A DNA stretch of 64,000 bases from Streptomyces sp. M92 (GTDB lineage Bacteria; Actinomycetota; Actinomycetes; Streptomycetales; Streptomycetaceae), in contig NZ_CP101137.1 in assembly GCF_028473745.1 (NCBI RefSeq), positions 5,890,001 to 5,954,000 of the forward strand. The letters run 5' to 3'. Under the pieces are notes generated by a model that searched no databases, had not been told where the DNA came from, and saw only the letters and a list, made by a program, of their open reading frames with translations. Positions within the stretch are counted from its first letter, which is position 1. Each line of letters begins with the position of its first letter. Below, piece after piece: positions 41,843-50,812 of this stretch. Position numbers and translations under genes: made by a program.

Positions 41843-43363
41843 TCAGCCGCCCGGGCGGCCGGGCCGCATCGGATCGAACCGGACGTCGCGCCACAGCTCG
41901 CGGAAGCCACACGTGTCGTCGGCCGTCAGGCCGTCGTCGGGGACGGCCCAGGATCTGACCGGTGTGGCGTCCGGCGTGACCGCCGGCCAACCCGGGTCCC
42001 CGGTGGCCGCGAAGCCGGCCCAGGAGCGGAGCATGCGGCGGGACAGGGCCCGGTCGTCTTCGTCGGGTTCGCCGCCGATGAGGAAGTCCGCGCCGACGGC
42101 GTCCAGGTTGCCGAAGGCGAAGGGGATGTCCGCGGTGTGCCAGGGCCCGGCCGCACCGCGCCGGCGGGCGAAGCGGGCCAGGTACGCCCGGCCGCCGGCC
42201 CTCGCGTGCTGCTCGGCGAGCCGGGTGGTGTACTCGCCGAACCGCGCGTCCCCGAGGAGCGCGAGGCAGCGGTCGAGCACCGGGGCGTCCGGCAGCAACT
42301 CCCGGTAGCCGTCGGCCAGGTGGGCGGGGAGACGGAGGGCCTCGGCGACGTCCGCGAGCTCCGCCTCGGTGACGGCTGCCCGGACGGCTCCGACCATGTG
42401 GAGGAACCGGTATTCCTCCAGCGTGTGACAGACCAGCAGATCCACCTCCCGCGCCGGGCCGGAGGCGAGCGCACGGAGCGGTTCCGCGGGCAGCACCTCA
42501 CCGTCGACGACGGGCTGGAAGATCACGGGGTCGAAGGCCTGGATCGGCGTCACGGGGTCCGTCCGGCACTCCGCGGTGACCTTGTCGGACGCGGTCACGA
42601 GCGACTCGGGCGGCACGGACAGCAGTCCCGCGGCCGTCGGACTCACCCCGGCCTCGGCCGCGATCCGCCCGGTGACCGCCTCGGCGAGCTCCACGGTGAA
42701 GAAGGCGCTGGGCACGCTGTGGGCGATGGCCCGCCGGAACAGCCCGCGTGCCCGCTCCATGGCCATCAGGCAGGCCACCGAGCCTCCCCCGGAGGAGTGC
42801 CCGGCGATGGTGACGTTGTCGGGGTCGCCGCCGAAGGCCTCGATGTTCTCCCGGACCCAGACCAGGGCGGCGGCCTGGTCGAGCAGCCCTCGGTTGTCGG
42901 GGAACCCGGGCACGTGGCCGAAGCCCTCGAAGCCCACGCGGAAGTTGCAACTGACCACGACCAGACCGGCGCGGGCCAGGGACGCCCCGTCGAAGTCGGG
43001 CTGGGCGGACGAGCCGAAGGTGTAGGCGCCACCGTGGATCCAGAAGAACACCGGCAGCCCGCCGGCTCCCGCGCCGTCGGGCACCCAGACGTTGACGGTG
43101 AGGACGTCCTCGTCGCCCGGCCGCCACACCGGCGCTCCCGGCAACTCGGCGGACTGCGGGGCGATGGGGCCGAAGTCCGTGCAGTCCCGTACCCCGCTCC
43201 AGCTCGGCGCCGCCTGCGGCTCCCGGAACCGGCGGGCACCGAAAGGCGCAGCGGCGTACGGGACCCCCAGCACGGCTGTGACACCGTCACCGGCCGTGGT
43301 GCCCCGCACCCGGCCACGGGTCGTACGGAAGACTGCCTCTTCATCACGTGGTTGCTCACTCAT
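41843..43363 (-). CDS. type B carboxylesterase/lipase
   Basis: 506 residues. Signature FFWIHGGAYTFGSS (oxyanion hole), the nucleophile elbow AGHSSGGGSV (Ser near residue 190), and the late catalytic histidine in GPWHTADIPFAFGN near residue 410. An acidic residue near 320 completes the triad. The size is that of para-nitrobenzyl esterase/acetylcholinesterase-like enzymes. It hydrolyses esters, substrate unknown. Divergent from the large membrane protein gene, convergent with the molybdoenzyme with 20 bp between stops. Confidence 0.92.
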   Translation of the reverse strand: MSEQPRDEEAVFRTTRGRVRGTTAGDGVTAVLGVPYAAAPFGARRFREPQAAPSWSGVRDCTDFGPIAPQSAELPGAPVWRPGDEDVLTVNVWVPDGAGAGGLPVFFWIHGGAYTFGSSAQPDFDGASLARAGLVVVSCNFRVGFEGFGHVPGFPDNRGLLDQAAALVWVRENIEAFGGDPDNVTIAGHSSGGGSVACLMAMERARGLFRRAIAHSVPSAFFTVELAEAVTGRIAAEAGVSPTAAGLLSVPPESLVTASDKVTAECRTDPVTPIQAFDPVIFQPVVDGEVLPAEPLRALASGPAREVDLLVCHTLEEYRFLHMVGAVRAAVTEAELADVAEALRLPAHLADGYRELLPDAPVLDRCLALLGDARFGEYTTRLAEQHARAGGRAYLARFARRRGAAGPWHTADIPFAFGNLDAVGADFLIGGEPDEDDRALSRRMLRSWAGFAATGDPGWPAVTPDATPVRSWAVPDDGLTADDTCGFRELWRDVRFDPMRPGRPGG

Positions 43364-43440
43364 CGCGCGTCAGTCTGACTGAGTAGGAACTGAGTACGCG
43401 CACCCATGTGCGGCCAAGTGACGAGGCCCACACTCAGGCC

Positions 43441-45906
43441 ATGACGAACATTCCGCCTCCGGCCGAGGAACTGCGCTTCCTCGACGCCGAGCTGCGGCAA
43501 CTCGACGCCCGCCGCGCCCTCTTGCTCCGGCGCCGCGAGTGGCTGGTCCACACCCTGCGTACGGCCTCGGCACCGCAGCCCGCCCGGGTGGCCGACCCGA
43601 TGTGGCCCGGCACGGCCGCGCAACGGCCGGAGGCGACGGCACCCGGCGTGCAGAACGTGCTGCTGCTCCTCGGCGGCATCCTCCTGACGGTCGCCGCCAT
43701 CGCCTTCACGCTGGTCGGCTGGGGTCACCTGGGGATCACCGGACGGGCGCTGGTTCTGGGCGCGGTGACCCTGAGCGCGCTGGCCGTGCCGGTGCCGCTG
43801 CTGCGGCGAGGACTGGGCTCGACCGCCGAGGCGGTGGCGGCTCTGGGCATGGCCCTGACCGTGCTCGATGCCTACGCCCTGCACGAAGTGGCGTTCGACG
43901 GCAGCGGCGGTCTCGGGTACCCGGCCGCCGCGTCGGCCGTCCTGGCCGGTGCCTGGGCCGCGTACGGCGCGGGGGTGGGCCTGCTGGTGCCGCGGGCGGC
44001 CGACGACATCGAGGCGGAGCAGGGCCGGGCGCGGACGGGCGCGCGTTCCGCCCTGCGGCTCCCGCTCCCCCTCGCCGCGGTGACCGCGCAACTGCCGCTG
44101 CTGCTGTGGGCGCTCGCCGTCGAGGCGGGCCCGCACGCGCTCACCGCCGTGCTGCTGGTGACCGCCGCGGCCGACACCGCCGTGTCGCTCCGGTCGGCCC
44201 ACGCGCCGGTGCGGGTCGTCACGCTCGTCGGCGCCTGCGGCACGGGTGCCGTCGGGGTGCTGTCGGCCGGATGGCTCTGCTGGAGCGCGCCCGGTCCGGG
44301 TGCGGCCGCGCGGGGCGCCGCGCTGCTGGTCCTCGCCGCGGCGATCGCCCTGACCGCCGCCCGGTTCGCCCCGGTGCCGGACGTCGCCGTGTGTGCCGCC
44401 CTGTCCGCCGGGCTGTTCCTGGTCGCGGGGGCGGGCGGGGTACTGCGGGCGTCGGTGCCCGGTGAGTGGACGGTGCCCGGATGCCTGGTCCTCGGGATCG
44501 CCCTGCTGACGGCTGTCCGGGTACCGCTCCCCCGGCCGCTGCGGCGGGGGATGGCCGGGGCTTCGCTGGTCGTCCAGGGCCTCTCGGTGCTGTGGGCGCT
44601 CCCGCTCGTCACGGGGACGCTCTTGGGCCCGGCGGCCCGGCTCGAGCGTCCGTGGTCGGGGGTGCCGCTCGACTCCCGGGACGCCGTGTTCGCGGACGCC
44701 CACTGGCCTTCCTACGCGACTGCCGCACCGCTCGTCCTCGCCCTCGTGGCCGCTGTGCTGGCCGTGGCCGAGCGCCACGCGGTGTGGCGCCCGGCGGCCG
44801 GGGCGGGTGCGCTAGTCCTCGGGTGGGCGGCGCTGTTCGTGACCCCGGTGGTGCTCGAAGTACCCCACGGGGCGGGGCTGATGACGCAGGGGGTCCTGGT
44901 CCTGGCCTCGCTGGGGGTCGCCGAGCGGGCCCGTCGCGTGGCAGGCGGGCCGTCCGCGCCGGCCGTGACGGCCGTCGTACTGGCCCTCGTCACCTCCGTC
45001 GCCCTCGCCCTCGCCTCCCTGGCCACCGAGACCGGGACGATCGTGGTGCTCCTGACGCTGACGGCGCTGTTCGGCGTGGCGAGCGCCCGTCCGGGGCTCG
45101 TCGTGTTCGCCGCGCCCGCCGCCCTGGGGTACGCCGCGGCCCTGGCCTGCGCGGTCGGGGCGTCCGCCGGCCGGCCGCCGGAGCACACCGCGCTGCTGGT
45201 CCTGGTCGTACCCGTCGTCGCGGCTCTGGTCGCGGCGCGGGCGCGGGGCTCGGCCGCGACCGTGCCGGTCGAAGCGGCGGGCGCGGCCGCGGTGCTGCTG
45301 TCGCTCGCTCTCGCGGTGCGGGAACTGCCCATGCTGGCCCTGGTCCTCTCGCTCTGCGGGGTCGTCGCCGCCGGAACCGCGCTGCGGCCGGAGCGGCGGC
45401 GGGCCGGTCACGTGGCGGCCGCCCTCTTCCTGTCGGCCACCTGGGTGCGGCTGGCGGCGTGGGACGTCACCACGCCGGAGGCCTACACGCTGCCGGTGAC
45501 CGTCGCCGCGCTGGCCGTCGGACACCTGACCCGGCGCCGTGATCCGTCGGTCTCCTCCTGGACGGCGTACGCGGCGGGGCCGGCCGTCACCCTGGTGCCG
45601 AGCCTGCTCGCGATGTGGGGCGATCCGCACTGGCTGCGGCCCCTGCTGCTCGGCACCGCCGCGCTGGCCACGGCCCTGACGGGCGCCCGGTTCCGTCTCC
45701 AGGCCCCGCTGGTCCTGGGCGGGAGCGCGCTCGCACTGGTGGCGCTGCACGAACTCGCCCCGTACGTCACGCAGGTCGTCGGCGCGCTTCCCCGGTGGGT
45801 GCCTCCCGCACTCGCCGGTCTGGCACTGCTCGCCCTGGGTGCCACGTACGAACAGCGGCTGCGCGACGCACGGCGGCTGCGGGAGGCGCTGGGTCGGCTC
45901 CGGTAG
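43441..45906 (+). CDS. large membrane protein, SCO7613 C-terminal domain type
   Basis: 821 residues. A short N-terminal coiled coil (EELRFLDAELRQLDARRALLLRRREWLV) precedes more than twenty alanine/leucine/valine-rich membrane helices. The last 100 residues (LVTLVPSLLAMWGDPHW, FRLQAPLVLGGSALALVALHELAP) match the Streptomyces family annotated as SCO7613 C-terminal domain-containing membrane protein. The function of this family is not known. Codon and base use match neighbours. Divergent from the carboxylesterase. Confidence 0.9.
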   Translation: MTNIPPPAEELRFLDAELRQLDARRALLLRRREWLVHTLRTASAPQPARVADPMWPGTAAQRPEATAPGVQNVLLLLGGILLTVAAIAFTLVGWGHLGITGRALVLGAVTLSALAVPVPLLRRGLGSTAEAVAALGMALTVLDAYALHEVAFDGSGGLGYPAAASAVLAGAWAAYGAGVGLLVPRAADDIEAEQGRARTGARSALRLPLPLAAVTAQLPLLLWALAVEAGPHALTAVLLVTAAADTAVSLRSAHAPVRVVTLVGACGTGAVGVLSAGWLCWSAPGPGAAARGAALLVLAAAIALTAARFAPVPDVAVCAALSAGLFLVAGAGGVLRASVPGEWTVPGCLVLGIALLTAVRVPLPRPLRRGMAGASLVVQGLSVLWALPLVTGTLLGPAARLERPWSGVPLDSRDAVFADAHWPSYATAAPLVLALVAAVLAVAERHAVWRPAAGAGALVLGWAALFVTPVVLEVPHGAGLMTQGVLVLASLGVAERARRVAGGPSAPAVTAVVLALVTSVALALASLATETGTIVVLLTLTALFGVASARPGLVVFAAPAALGYAAALACAVGASAGRPPEHTALLVLVVPVVAALVAARARGSAATVPVEAAGAAAVLLSLALAVRELPMLALVLSLCGVVAAGTALRPERRRAGHVAAALFLSATWVRLAAWDVTTPEAYTLPVTVAALAVGHLTRRRDPSVSSWTAYAAGPAVTLVPSLLAMWGDPHWLRPLLLGTAALATALTGARFRLQAPLVLGGSALALVALHELAPYVTQVVGALPRWVPPALAGLALLALGATYEQRLRDARRLREALGRLR

Positions 45907-45961
45907 GCGGCGCCCCGGGCGCGGGCCGCCGACTGTCGGTCCCCGACGCTGAGTTCGTCGC

Positions 45962-46810
45962 ATGAAGCCGGAGATGCTCGACAGACTGAACCGGGTCCGC
46001 GAGTCGGCGCTCGCGCGCGGTGTCCCGCCCGCCGAGGTGGAGAGGTGGCTGGAGGCCGCCCGCCCGTGCGCGACGCTCACGCCTGACGGGGACGGACCGG
46101 TCGTGGGCCGCTTCGGCGGGCCCCTGCTGCTTCCCGTCGAGTTCGCCAACCCTCCGGCGCGCACGTACCTGATCGCGTCCATGGATCTCGCGGCACCGCC
46201 CGCGGACGCGACGACCCTGCCACTGCCGTCCGACGGTGTACTGCACCTGCTCGCCCGGTCCGCCGACGACGGTTTCGATGCCGGCGGCGAAGCGGTGTAC
46301 GTTCCCGCCGGCACACCGGTGGAGGAGCGCCCCCTGAGCCCGAGGCACTCGCCCAGGGACCCGTGGGCGAACATGGGCCGGGGCCCTCATGAAGGGACGG
46401 CACTGCGGCTTCGCCGTGAGGTCTCCCTGCCGGACTGCGAGGCGATGTACGCCCCCGCCGAGCACCCCCACGCCGCGGAACTGCGCGATGCCTGGCGATC
46501 GGTGCGCGACGAGGACCGGTCACGCGGCAGGTCCTTGCTGCGGATCGACGGGTACGCCCGCGATCCCTACGGCGAGTTCGACATGCTTGACGTAGCAGCG
46601 TCGCTGAGGGCCCGGAGGGAACGGCGGCCGCCGGGCGAGTCCGCCAGTGCCTGGGCCGCACCTCGGCCGGAGGACTGGGCCCTGCTCACCCAGTGGTACG
46701 GGGGCGTCTACGTCCACGGTGACGTCTACTGGACGGTCACGAGAAAGAACCTGGCAGAGCGCCGTTTCGATGAGGTGGACGTGTTGGGGTGCATCGAAGG
46801 CCCGGCCTGA
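45962..46810 (+). CDS. DUF1963 (YwqG-like) protein
   Basis: 282 residues. GRFGGPLLLPVEFANPPARTYLIASMDLAAPP and GVLHLLARSADDGFD are the two beta regions that identify the DUF1963/YwqG fold, followed by QWYGGVYVHGDVYWTV near the C-terminus. Members are typically predicted toxin-immunity or cytosolic binding proteins of unknown function. ATG 45962. Located alone between the SCO7613-type gene and a PPOX gene. Confidence 0.85.
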   Translation: MKPEMLDRLNRVRESALARGVPPAEVERWLEAARPCATLTPDGDGPVVGRFGGPLLLPVEFANPPARTYLIASMDLAAPPADATTLPLPSDGVLHLLARSADDGFDAGGEAVYVPAGTPVEERPLSPRHSPRDPWANMGRGPHEGTALRLRREVSLPDCEAMYAPAEHPHAAELRDAWRSVRDEDRSRGRSLLRIDGYARDPYGEFDMLDVAASLRARRERRPPGESASAWAAPRPEDWALLTQWYGGVYVHGDVYWTVTRKNLAERRFDEVDVLGCIEGPA

Positions 46811-46871
46811 CCGGCGCCCGCGCCGCTCGCGTTCCGGAATTCATCGAGCACCCCCGGACGTTGATCGGGTC

Positions 46872-47330
46872 ATGACTCAATCACCGGCACCACGCCCACT
46901 GTCCGATGAAGCGCTCTCCGGCCTGCTCGGCAGCCAGCAGTTCGGCACACTCGCCACCGTCAAGCGCAGTGGCCACCCCCACCTGACCACCATGCTGTAC
47001 GGATGGGACCCGGAAGCCCGTATCGTCCGGTTCTCGACCACGGCGGACCGGGTCAAGCTCGGGCACATACGGCGCGAGCCGCGTGTGGCGCTGCACGTAC
47101 AGGGTGACGACGTGTGGTCGTTCGCCGTCGCGGAGGGCGAGGCCGAGGTCACGGAGATCACGACGGTGCCCGGCGACGCGGTCGGGAGGGAACTGCTCGC
47201 GATGATGCCGGCGGCCCTCAGACCCGACGACGAGGAGGCGTTCCTGGCGCGGTCGGTCGCCGAGCGCCGAGTGGTCGTCAGGCTGAAGGTGGACCGCTTG
47301 TACGGCACGGCACTCGATGTCCAAGGGTGA
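46872..47330 (+). CDS. PPOX-class F420-dependent oxidoreductase
   Basis: 152 residues, split-barrel flavin fold: LLGSQQFGTLATVKRSGHPHLTTMLYGWDPE then STTADRVKLGHIRREPRVALHVQGDDVWSFAVAEGEAEV. It is a PPOX class F420-dependent TIGR03618-like protein. These can reduce substrates such as quinones, biliverdin or xenobiotics. ATG 46872 is preceded by GATCGGGTC, a weak ribosome site. It converges on the methyltransferase gene through a stem-loop. Confidence 0.88.
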   Translation: MTQSPAPRPLSDEALSGLLGSQQFGTLATVKRSGHPHLTTMLYGWDPEARIVRFSTTADRVKLGHIRREPRVALHVQGDDVWSFAVAEGEAEVTEITTVPGDAVGRELLAMMPAALRPDDEEAFLARSVAERRVVVRLKVDRLYGTALDVQG

Positions 47331-47351
47331 CGCACCGCTGTGGCTGCGTCA
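47328..47351. terminator. bidirectional stem-loop between convergent genes
   Basis: Perfect 7-bp arms TGACGCA and TGCGTCA with a 10-nt loop cover both stop codons of the convergent PPOX and methyltransferase genes. Suited to terminating transcription from either side, though the stem is short. Confidence 0.5.
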
Positions 47352-47954
47352 GCGGCGATGGACGCTGACCGCGTAACCTCCGCCGTCGTAGGGGTCGGCG
47401 TCCCAGGTGGCGAAGCGGTCGGTGAGCGTGAGGCCGGCCGCGGTGCAGTGGGCGTCGTACTCCGCCAGCGTGAGGCTGGGCGGCACGGGCAGGTGCTCCC
47501 GGTCCAGGCCGAAGCCGGCGACGAGCAAGCCGCCCGGGTGCAGGGCCCCGGCCAGGGCGGCGGCGACGGCGGCCTCCGTGCCCGGCGCGAGGAGGGGGAA
47601 CACGTTGCCCGCGGCGACGACGAGGTCGAAGCCGGGGCCGAGGTCCGCGGCAGCCGGGTCGAACTCGGCCAGGTCGGCCTGCAGCCAGGTCAGCCGGGGC
47701 GCGTTCCGGCGGGCCACGGCAAGCATGGAGGCGTCGCGGTCCACGCCCACCCCGTCGTAACCGAGGTGGGCCAGTTGGATCAGGACCCGCCCGGTGCCGC
47801 AGCCCGCGTCCAGCACCCGCGCCCCGGGAGGCACCAGCGTGGCGCACAGGCGCGCCTCGCCATGGACGTCCTGCCCGCTTTCGGCGAGTTCGGCGAAACG
47901 CGCGGCGTACTGCTCACCGGACGTGCCGCCGGTCAGCTGCTCCCATCGGCTCAT
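47349..47954 (-). CDS. class I SAM-dependent methyltransferase
   Basis: 201 residues. Motif I VLDAGCGTGRVLIQLAHLGY (near 46-65), acidic residue VGVDRD (motif II), and FDLVVAAGNVFPLL (motif IV) identify the SAM site. N-terminal MSRWEQLTGGTSGEQYAARFAELAESGQDVHGEA is seen in many Streptomyces methyltransferases of unknown target. It is transcribed away from the other methyltransferase gene at 48099 with 144 bp between them. Confidence 0.9.
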   Translation of the reverse strand: MSRWEQLTGGTSGEQYAARFAELAESGQDVHGEARLCATLVPPGARVLDAGCGTGRVLIQLAHLGYDGVGVDRDASMLAVARRNAPRLTWLQADLAEFDPAAADLGPGFDLVVAAGNVFPLLAPGTEAAVAAALAGALHPGGLLVAGFGLDREHLPVPPSLTLAEYDAHCTAAGLTLTDRFATWDADPYDGGGYAVSVHRR

Positions 47955-48098
47955 GACGGCAAGCCTAACGGGCCGATGGCCCCGCCCTGCGGTCCGGCCC
48001 GGCCCACCGCGCCGGGCCGGGCCGGGCCGCCGGCGTCTTCCGCTCCGCGAGGCAAATGCGTCGACACCGCATCCCCGCGCCCGGCAGAGTGGTCGCCC

Positions 48099-48833
48099 GT
48101 GACGAGCAGCGAACTGTGGACACGCGCGACCGCCGACCGCTACGACGCCGAGGAGACCGAGATGTCCTCGGCCGCCGTCCTCGGACCGACTCTCGACCTC
48201 CTCACCGAACTCGCCGGGGACGGCCGGGCGCTGGAGTTCGCCATCGGTACCGGACGGGTGGGCGTCCCCCTCCGGGAACGCGGTGTGCCGGTGGTGGGCA
48301 TCGAACTGTCCGAGCACATGGCGGCGGTCCTGCGGCGCAAGGCCGACGAGGACACGCTGCCGGTGACCCTCGGGGACATGGCGACGACCGTCGTTCCCGG
48401 CGAGTTCGCCGTGGTCTACCTCGTCTACAACACCATCAGCAACCTGCTCACCCAGGACGAGCAGGTCGAGTGCTTCCGCAACGCGGCCCGTCATCTGAGG
48501 CCCGGGGGCAGGTTCGTCATCGAGTTGGGCGTGCCGCCCCTGCGCCGTCTGCCGCCCGGCCAGACCGCGGTGCCGTTCGACGTCTCCGACCGGCACCTCG
48601 GGTTCGACACCTTCGACCTGGTCGAGCAGATCCTCGTCTCGAACCACTTCACCCGCGACGGCGACCACTACCGCCGGGACGATTCCCGGCACCGGTACGC
48701 CTGGCCGGCGGAGCTCGACCTGATGGCGCGCATCGCCGGTCTCGGCCTGGAACACCGCTATGCGGACTGGGACCGCACGCCGTTCACCCAGGACTCGGTG
48801 AAGCACGTCTCGGTGTGGCGCAAGCCGGGCTGA
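48099..48833 (+). CDS. class I SAM-dependent methyltransferase
   Basis: 244 residues from GTG 48099. Motif I ALEFAIGTGRVGVPLRERGV and VGIELSEHMAAVL mark the SAM site; YLVYNTISNLL and FRNAARHLRPGGRFVIEL follow. The last 17 codons overlap the 3' end of the SbnA-like PLP gene on the opposite strand (50 bp at 48784-48833); both reading frames look real, but the overlap limits certainty at both tails. Its substrate is unknown, and it may or may not belong to the metallophore cluster. Confidence 0.85.
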   Translation: MTSSELWTRATADRYDAEETEMSSAAVLGPTLDLLTELAGDGRALEFAIGTGRVGVPLRERGVPVVGIELSEHMAAVLRRKADEDTLPVTLGDMATTVVPGEFAVVYLVYNTISNLLTQDEQVECFRNAARHLRPGGRFVIELGVPPLRRLPPGQTAVPFDVSDRHLGFDTFDLVEQILVSNHFTRDGDHYRRDDSRHRYAWPAELDLMARIAGLGLEHRYADWDRTPFTQDSVKHVSVWRKPG

Positions 48834-49839
48834 CGACCGCCGCCTCGGGGGCGGGCGAGCCCTTCCAGTCCATGCGGGACCAGGGCAGTGCGAGGTCGTC
48901 CGTGCCGCGCACCGGACGGGGCGCCAGGTCCTCCACCCGGGCCGCCTCCGCGTGCCGGGCGAACACGGTGTCGACGTACCGGTGGCCGGTGTCCGCGGCG
49001 ATGAACACGGCCGTCCGGCCGGGCTCCGCACCGCGTTCCCAGCGGGCGGCGAGATAGGCGGCGCCGGTGGACAGACCGGCGAAGACGGCGTGCCGGCGCA
49101 GCAGGTCGACGCTCCCGGCGAGGGCGGCGTCGAAGGCCAGCCAGTGGACGGTGTCGTACAGGTCGTGACGCACGTTGCCGAACGGGATGGAACTGCCGAT
49201 GCCGGCGATGATGATCTCCGGGTCCGAGACGTGGTCGCTGCCGAAGGTGACGCTGCCGAACGGCTGGACGCCGACGAGTCGCACATCGACGGAGCGTTTG
49301 CCCAGATAGTGGGCGAGCGCGCCGGTGGAGGCCCCTGATCCCACGCCGCCCACGAGGGACAGGGCGGCGGCACCGGTCTCCTCCTGGATCCGTTCGGCCA
49401 CGGCCTCGTAGCCGAGGTAGTGGACGTCGTCGTGGTACTGGCGCATCCAGTGGTGGCCGGGGTGGTCGCGCAGGATGTCCCGGACGCGGGCGACGCGACG
49501 GCTCTGGTCGAGCTTGAGGTCGCTGCTGGGCGGCATCTGCTCCAGGGTGGCGCCGAGGACGCCGAGTTGCGTGCGCAGGGTGTGGTCGACGGTGGTGGAG
49601 CCGACGATGTGGCAGCGCATGCCGTAGCGGTGGCAGGCCAGCGCGAGGGCGTAGGCGTAGATGCCGCTGGAGCTGTCGACGAGGGTGTCGCCGCGCCGCA
49701 CGGCCTTGGTGTCGAGCAGGTGGCGTACGGCGGCCAGGGCGGAGACGACCTTCATCGTCTCAAACCGCAGGCAGACGAGTCCGTCGTCGAGGCGTATCAG
49801 GTCCGGTCGGCCGATGGCTTCCGAGATGTGTTCGTCCAC
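48784..49839 (-). CDS. SbnA/cysteine-synthase-like PLP enzyme with atypical active site
   Basis: 351 residues. The fold is that of OAS-sulfhydrylase/cystathionine beta-synthase enzymes: AIGRPDLIRLDDGL at the start, the PLP-lysine stretch FETMKVVSALAAV (Lys30 probable Schiff base), RGDTLVDSSSGIYAYALALA, and the phosphate loop GGVGSGASTGALAHYL. The usual S-G-N turn is S-G-I here and the N-P-x-x-S lead of the lysine motif is missing, so it differs from housekeeping cysteine synthase. Family relatives such as SbnA take O-phosphoserine and a nitrogen donor. GTG 49839 has a good GAGGAG site. It overlaps the kinase gene by 80 bp, so it is the last gene of a coupled operon. Confidence 0.85.
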   Translation of the reverse strand: MDEHISEAIGRPDLIRLDDGLVCLRFETMKVVSALAAVRHLLDTKAVRRGDTLVDSSSGIYAYALALACHRYGMRCHIVGSTTVDHTLRTQLGVLGATLEQMPPSSDLKLDQSRRVARVRDILRDHPGHHWMRQYHDDVHYLGYEAVAERIQEETGAAALSLVGGVGSGASTGALAHYLGKRSVDVRLVGVQPFGSVTFGSDHVSDPEIIIAGIGSSIPFGNVRHDLYDTVHWLAFDAALAGSVDLLRRHAVFAGLSTGAAYLAARWERGAEPGRTAVFIAADTGHRYVDTVFARHAEAARVEDLAPRPVRGTDDLALPWSRMDWKGSPAPEAAVVSPACATPRRASPSPG

Positions 49840-50812
49840 GGGGGTACTCCTCAGTGGCGGGGGTCGCGAAGGTGGTGAAGGTCCGGGTCGGCGGGATGCC
49901 TTCACGGTCCAGGGCGCGGGCGCAACGGCGCAGCCTGCGGGGCAGGCCGGGGACTCGGGGATCGAAGAGGATGCCGGCGACGTTGCCGCTGTGGGCGATC
50001 TGCACCCCGGCGGCACCCACGCTGTCGGCGATGGCGGTGAGTGCCGGGAACTCCCGGTGCCTCAGCACGCGTTGACGCAGACGGGCGCTGGCCGTGCCGA
50101 CCCTGCCGAGCAGCGCGGTGTCGGCGTCGGTCACCGCCCTGCGCAGCATGCGGCGCAGGTGCTCGTACGCGGCGAGGTCGTCGTGCGCGACGAGGACCGG
50201 CAGGGAGAGGGTGTCGACCGGTTCGCCGCCGCCGAGCGCGCAGCCGACCACCACCGCGGGCGGCAGCGCGGAGCCCAGGGTTTCGAGGACGCGGCCCTCG
50301 CGTTGCGCGAAGAGCAGCGGGCGACAGCCGTGCATCAGGGGGTCGCTGGCGCCCTCGGCGCGCACCGCGAGCCGGGCGATGGTCTCCGGCGGCAGGAGCA
50401 GGCCCCGGGAGTCGGCGACCGCGCGCACCGTGGCGATGACGTCGCTGGTGGACGAGCCCATGCCGAGTCCGACGGGGAGGTCGCCGGTGAGGGTCAGCTC
50501 GCCGCCGCACGGTTCCTCTCCGAGGCGCTCCGCGCACTCCCGGAGCGCGAGGACGGCCGCCGCCCGCGCCTTGGCCCGGCCGCCCGGCGTCACCGTCACC
50601 TCGTCGGGCGGGCTGTCGGGCCGGCAAGTGAAGCGGGCCGTGCTGCCCCGGGCGGTCATGGGCAGGGTCACCAGGCCGTGACGGGGACGGCGCCGTTCGT
50701 CGAGGAACACGCCCTGGAGGATCTCGCCGTGGTGGCAGGCGGCGTGTCCGGTGCCCGTGGTCTCACGGGCGGCGGCGTCCGGCGACGCCGGTCGGCGGGT
50801 GGCGGACGTCAT
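49760..50812 (-). CDS. PduX-like GHMP kinase (threonine/serine kinase type)
   Basis: 350 residues. N-terminal GHAACHHGEILQGVF matches the start of L-threonine kinases (PduX), and LPVGLGMGSSTSD (residues 112-124) is the GHMP phosphate-binding loop. NVAGILFDP near the C-terminus forms the substrate side. PduX phosphorylates L-threonine to O-phospho-L-threonine. In this operon it could supply O-phospho-threonine or O-phospho-serine to the SbnA-like enzyme. The ATG at 50812 overlaps the stop of the DUF364 gene (ATGA); it overlaps the PLP gene by 80 bp. Confidence 0.87.
   Translation of the reverse strand: MTSATRRPASPDAAARETTGTGHAACHHGEILQGVFLDERRRPRHGLVTLPMTARGSTARFTCRPDSPPDEVTVTPGGRAKARAAAVLALRECAERLGEEPCGGELTLTGDLPVGLGMGSSTSDVIATVRAVADSRGLLLPPETIARLAVRAEGASDPLMHGCRPLLFAQREGRVLETLGSALPPAVVVGCALGGGEPVDTLSLPVLVAHDDLAAYEHLRRMLRRAVTDADTALLGRVGTASARLRQRVLRHREFPALTAIADSVGAAGVQIAHSGNVAGILFDPRVPGLPRRLRRCARALDREGIPPTRTFTTFATPATEEYPRGRTHLGSHRPTGPDTPRRRTRLPAV

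Noticed and set aside
38829..41990. Open frame of over 1000 codons on the minus strand
   Set aside because: It is the antisense of the molybdoenzyme and SRPBCC genes. GC bias leaves long open frames opposite genes; its codon pattern and composition are not protein-like.
43360..44778. Minus-strand open frame opposite the membrane protein
   Set aside because: Low-complexity histidine/arginine/glycine-rich antisense translation.
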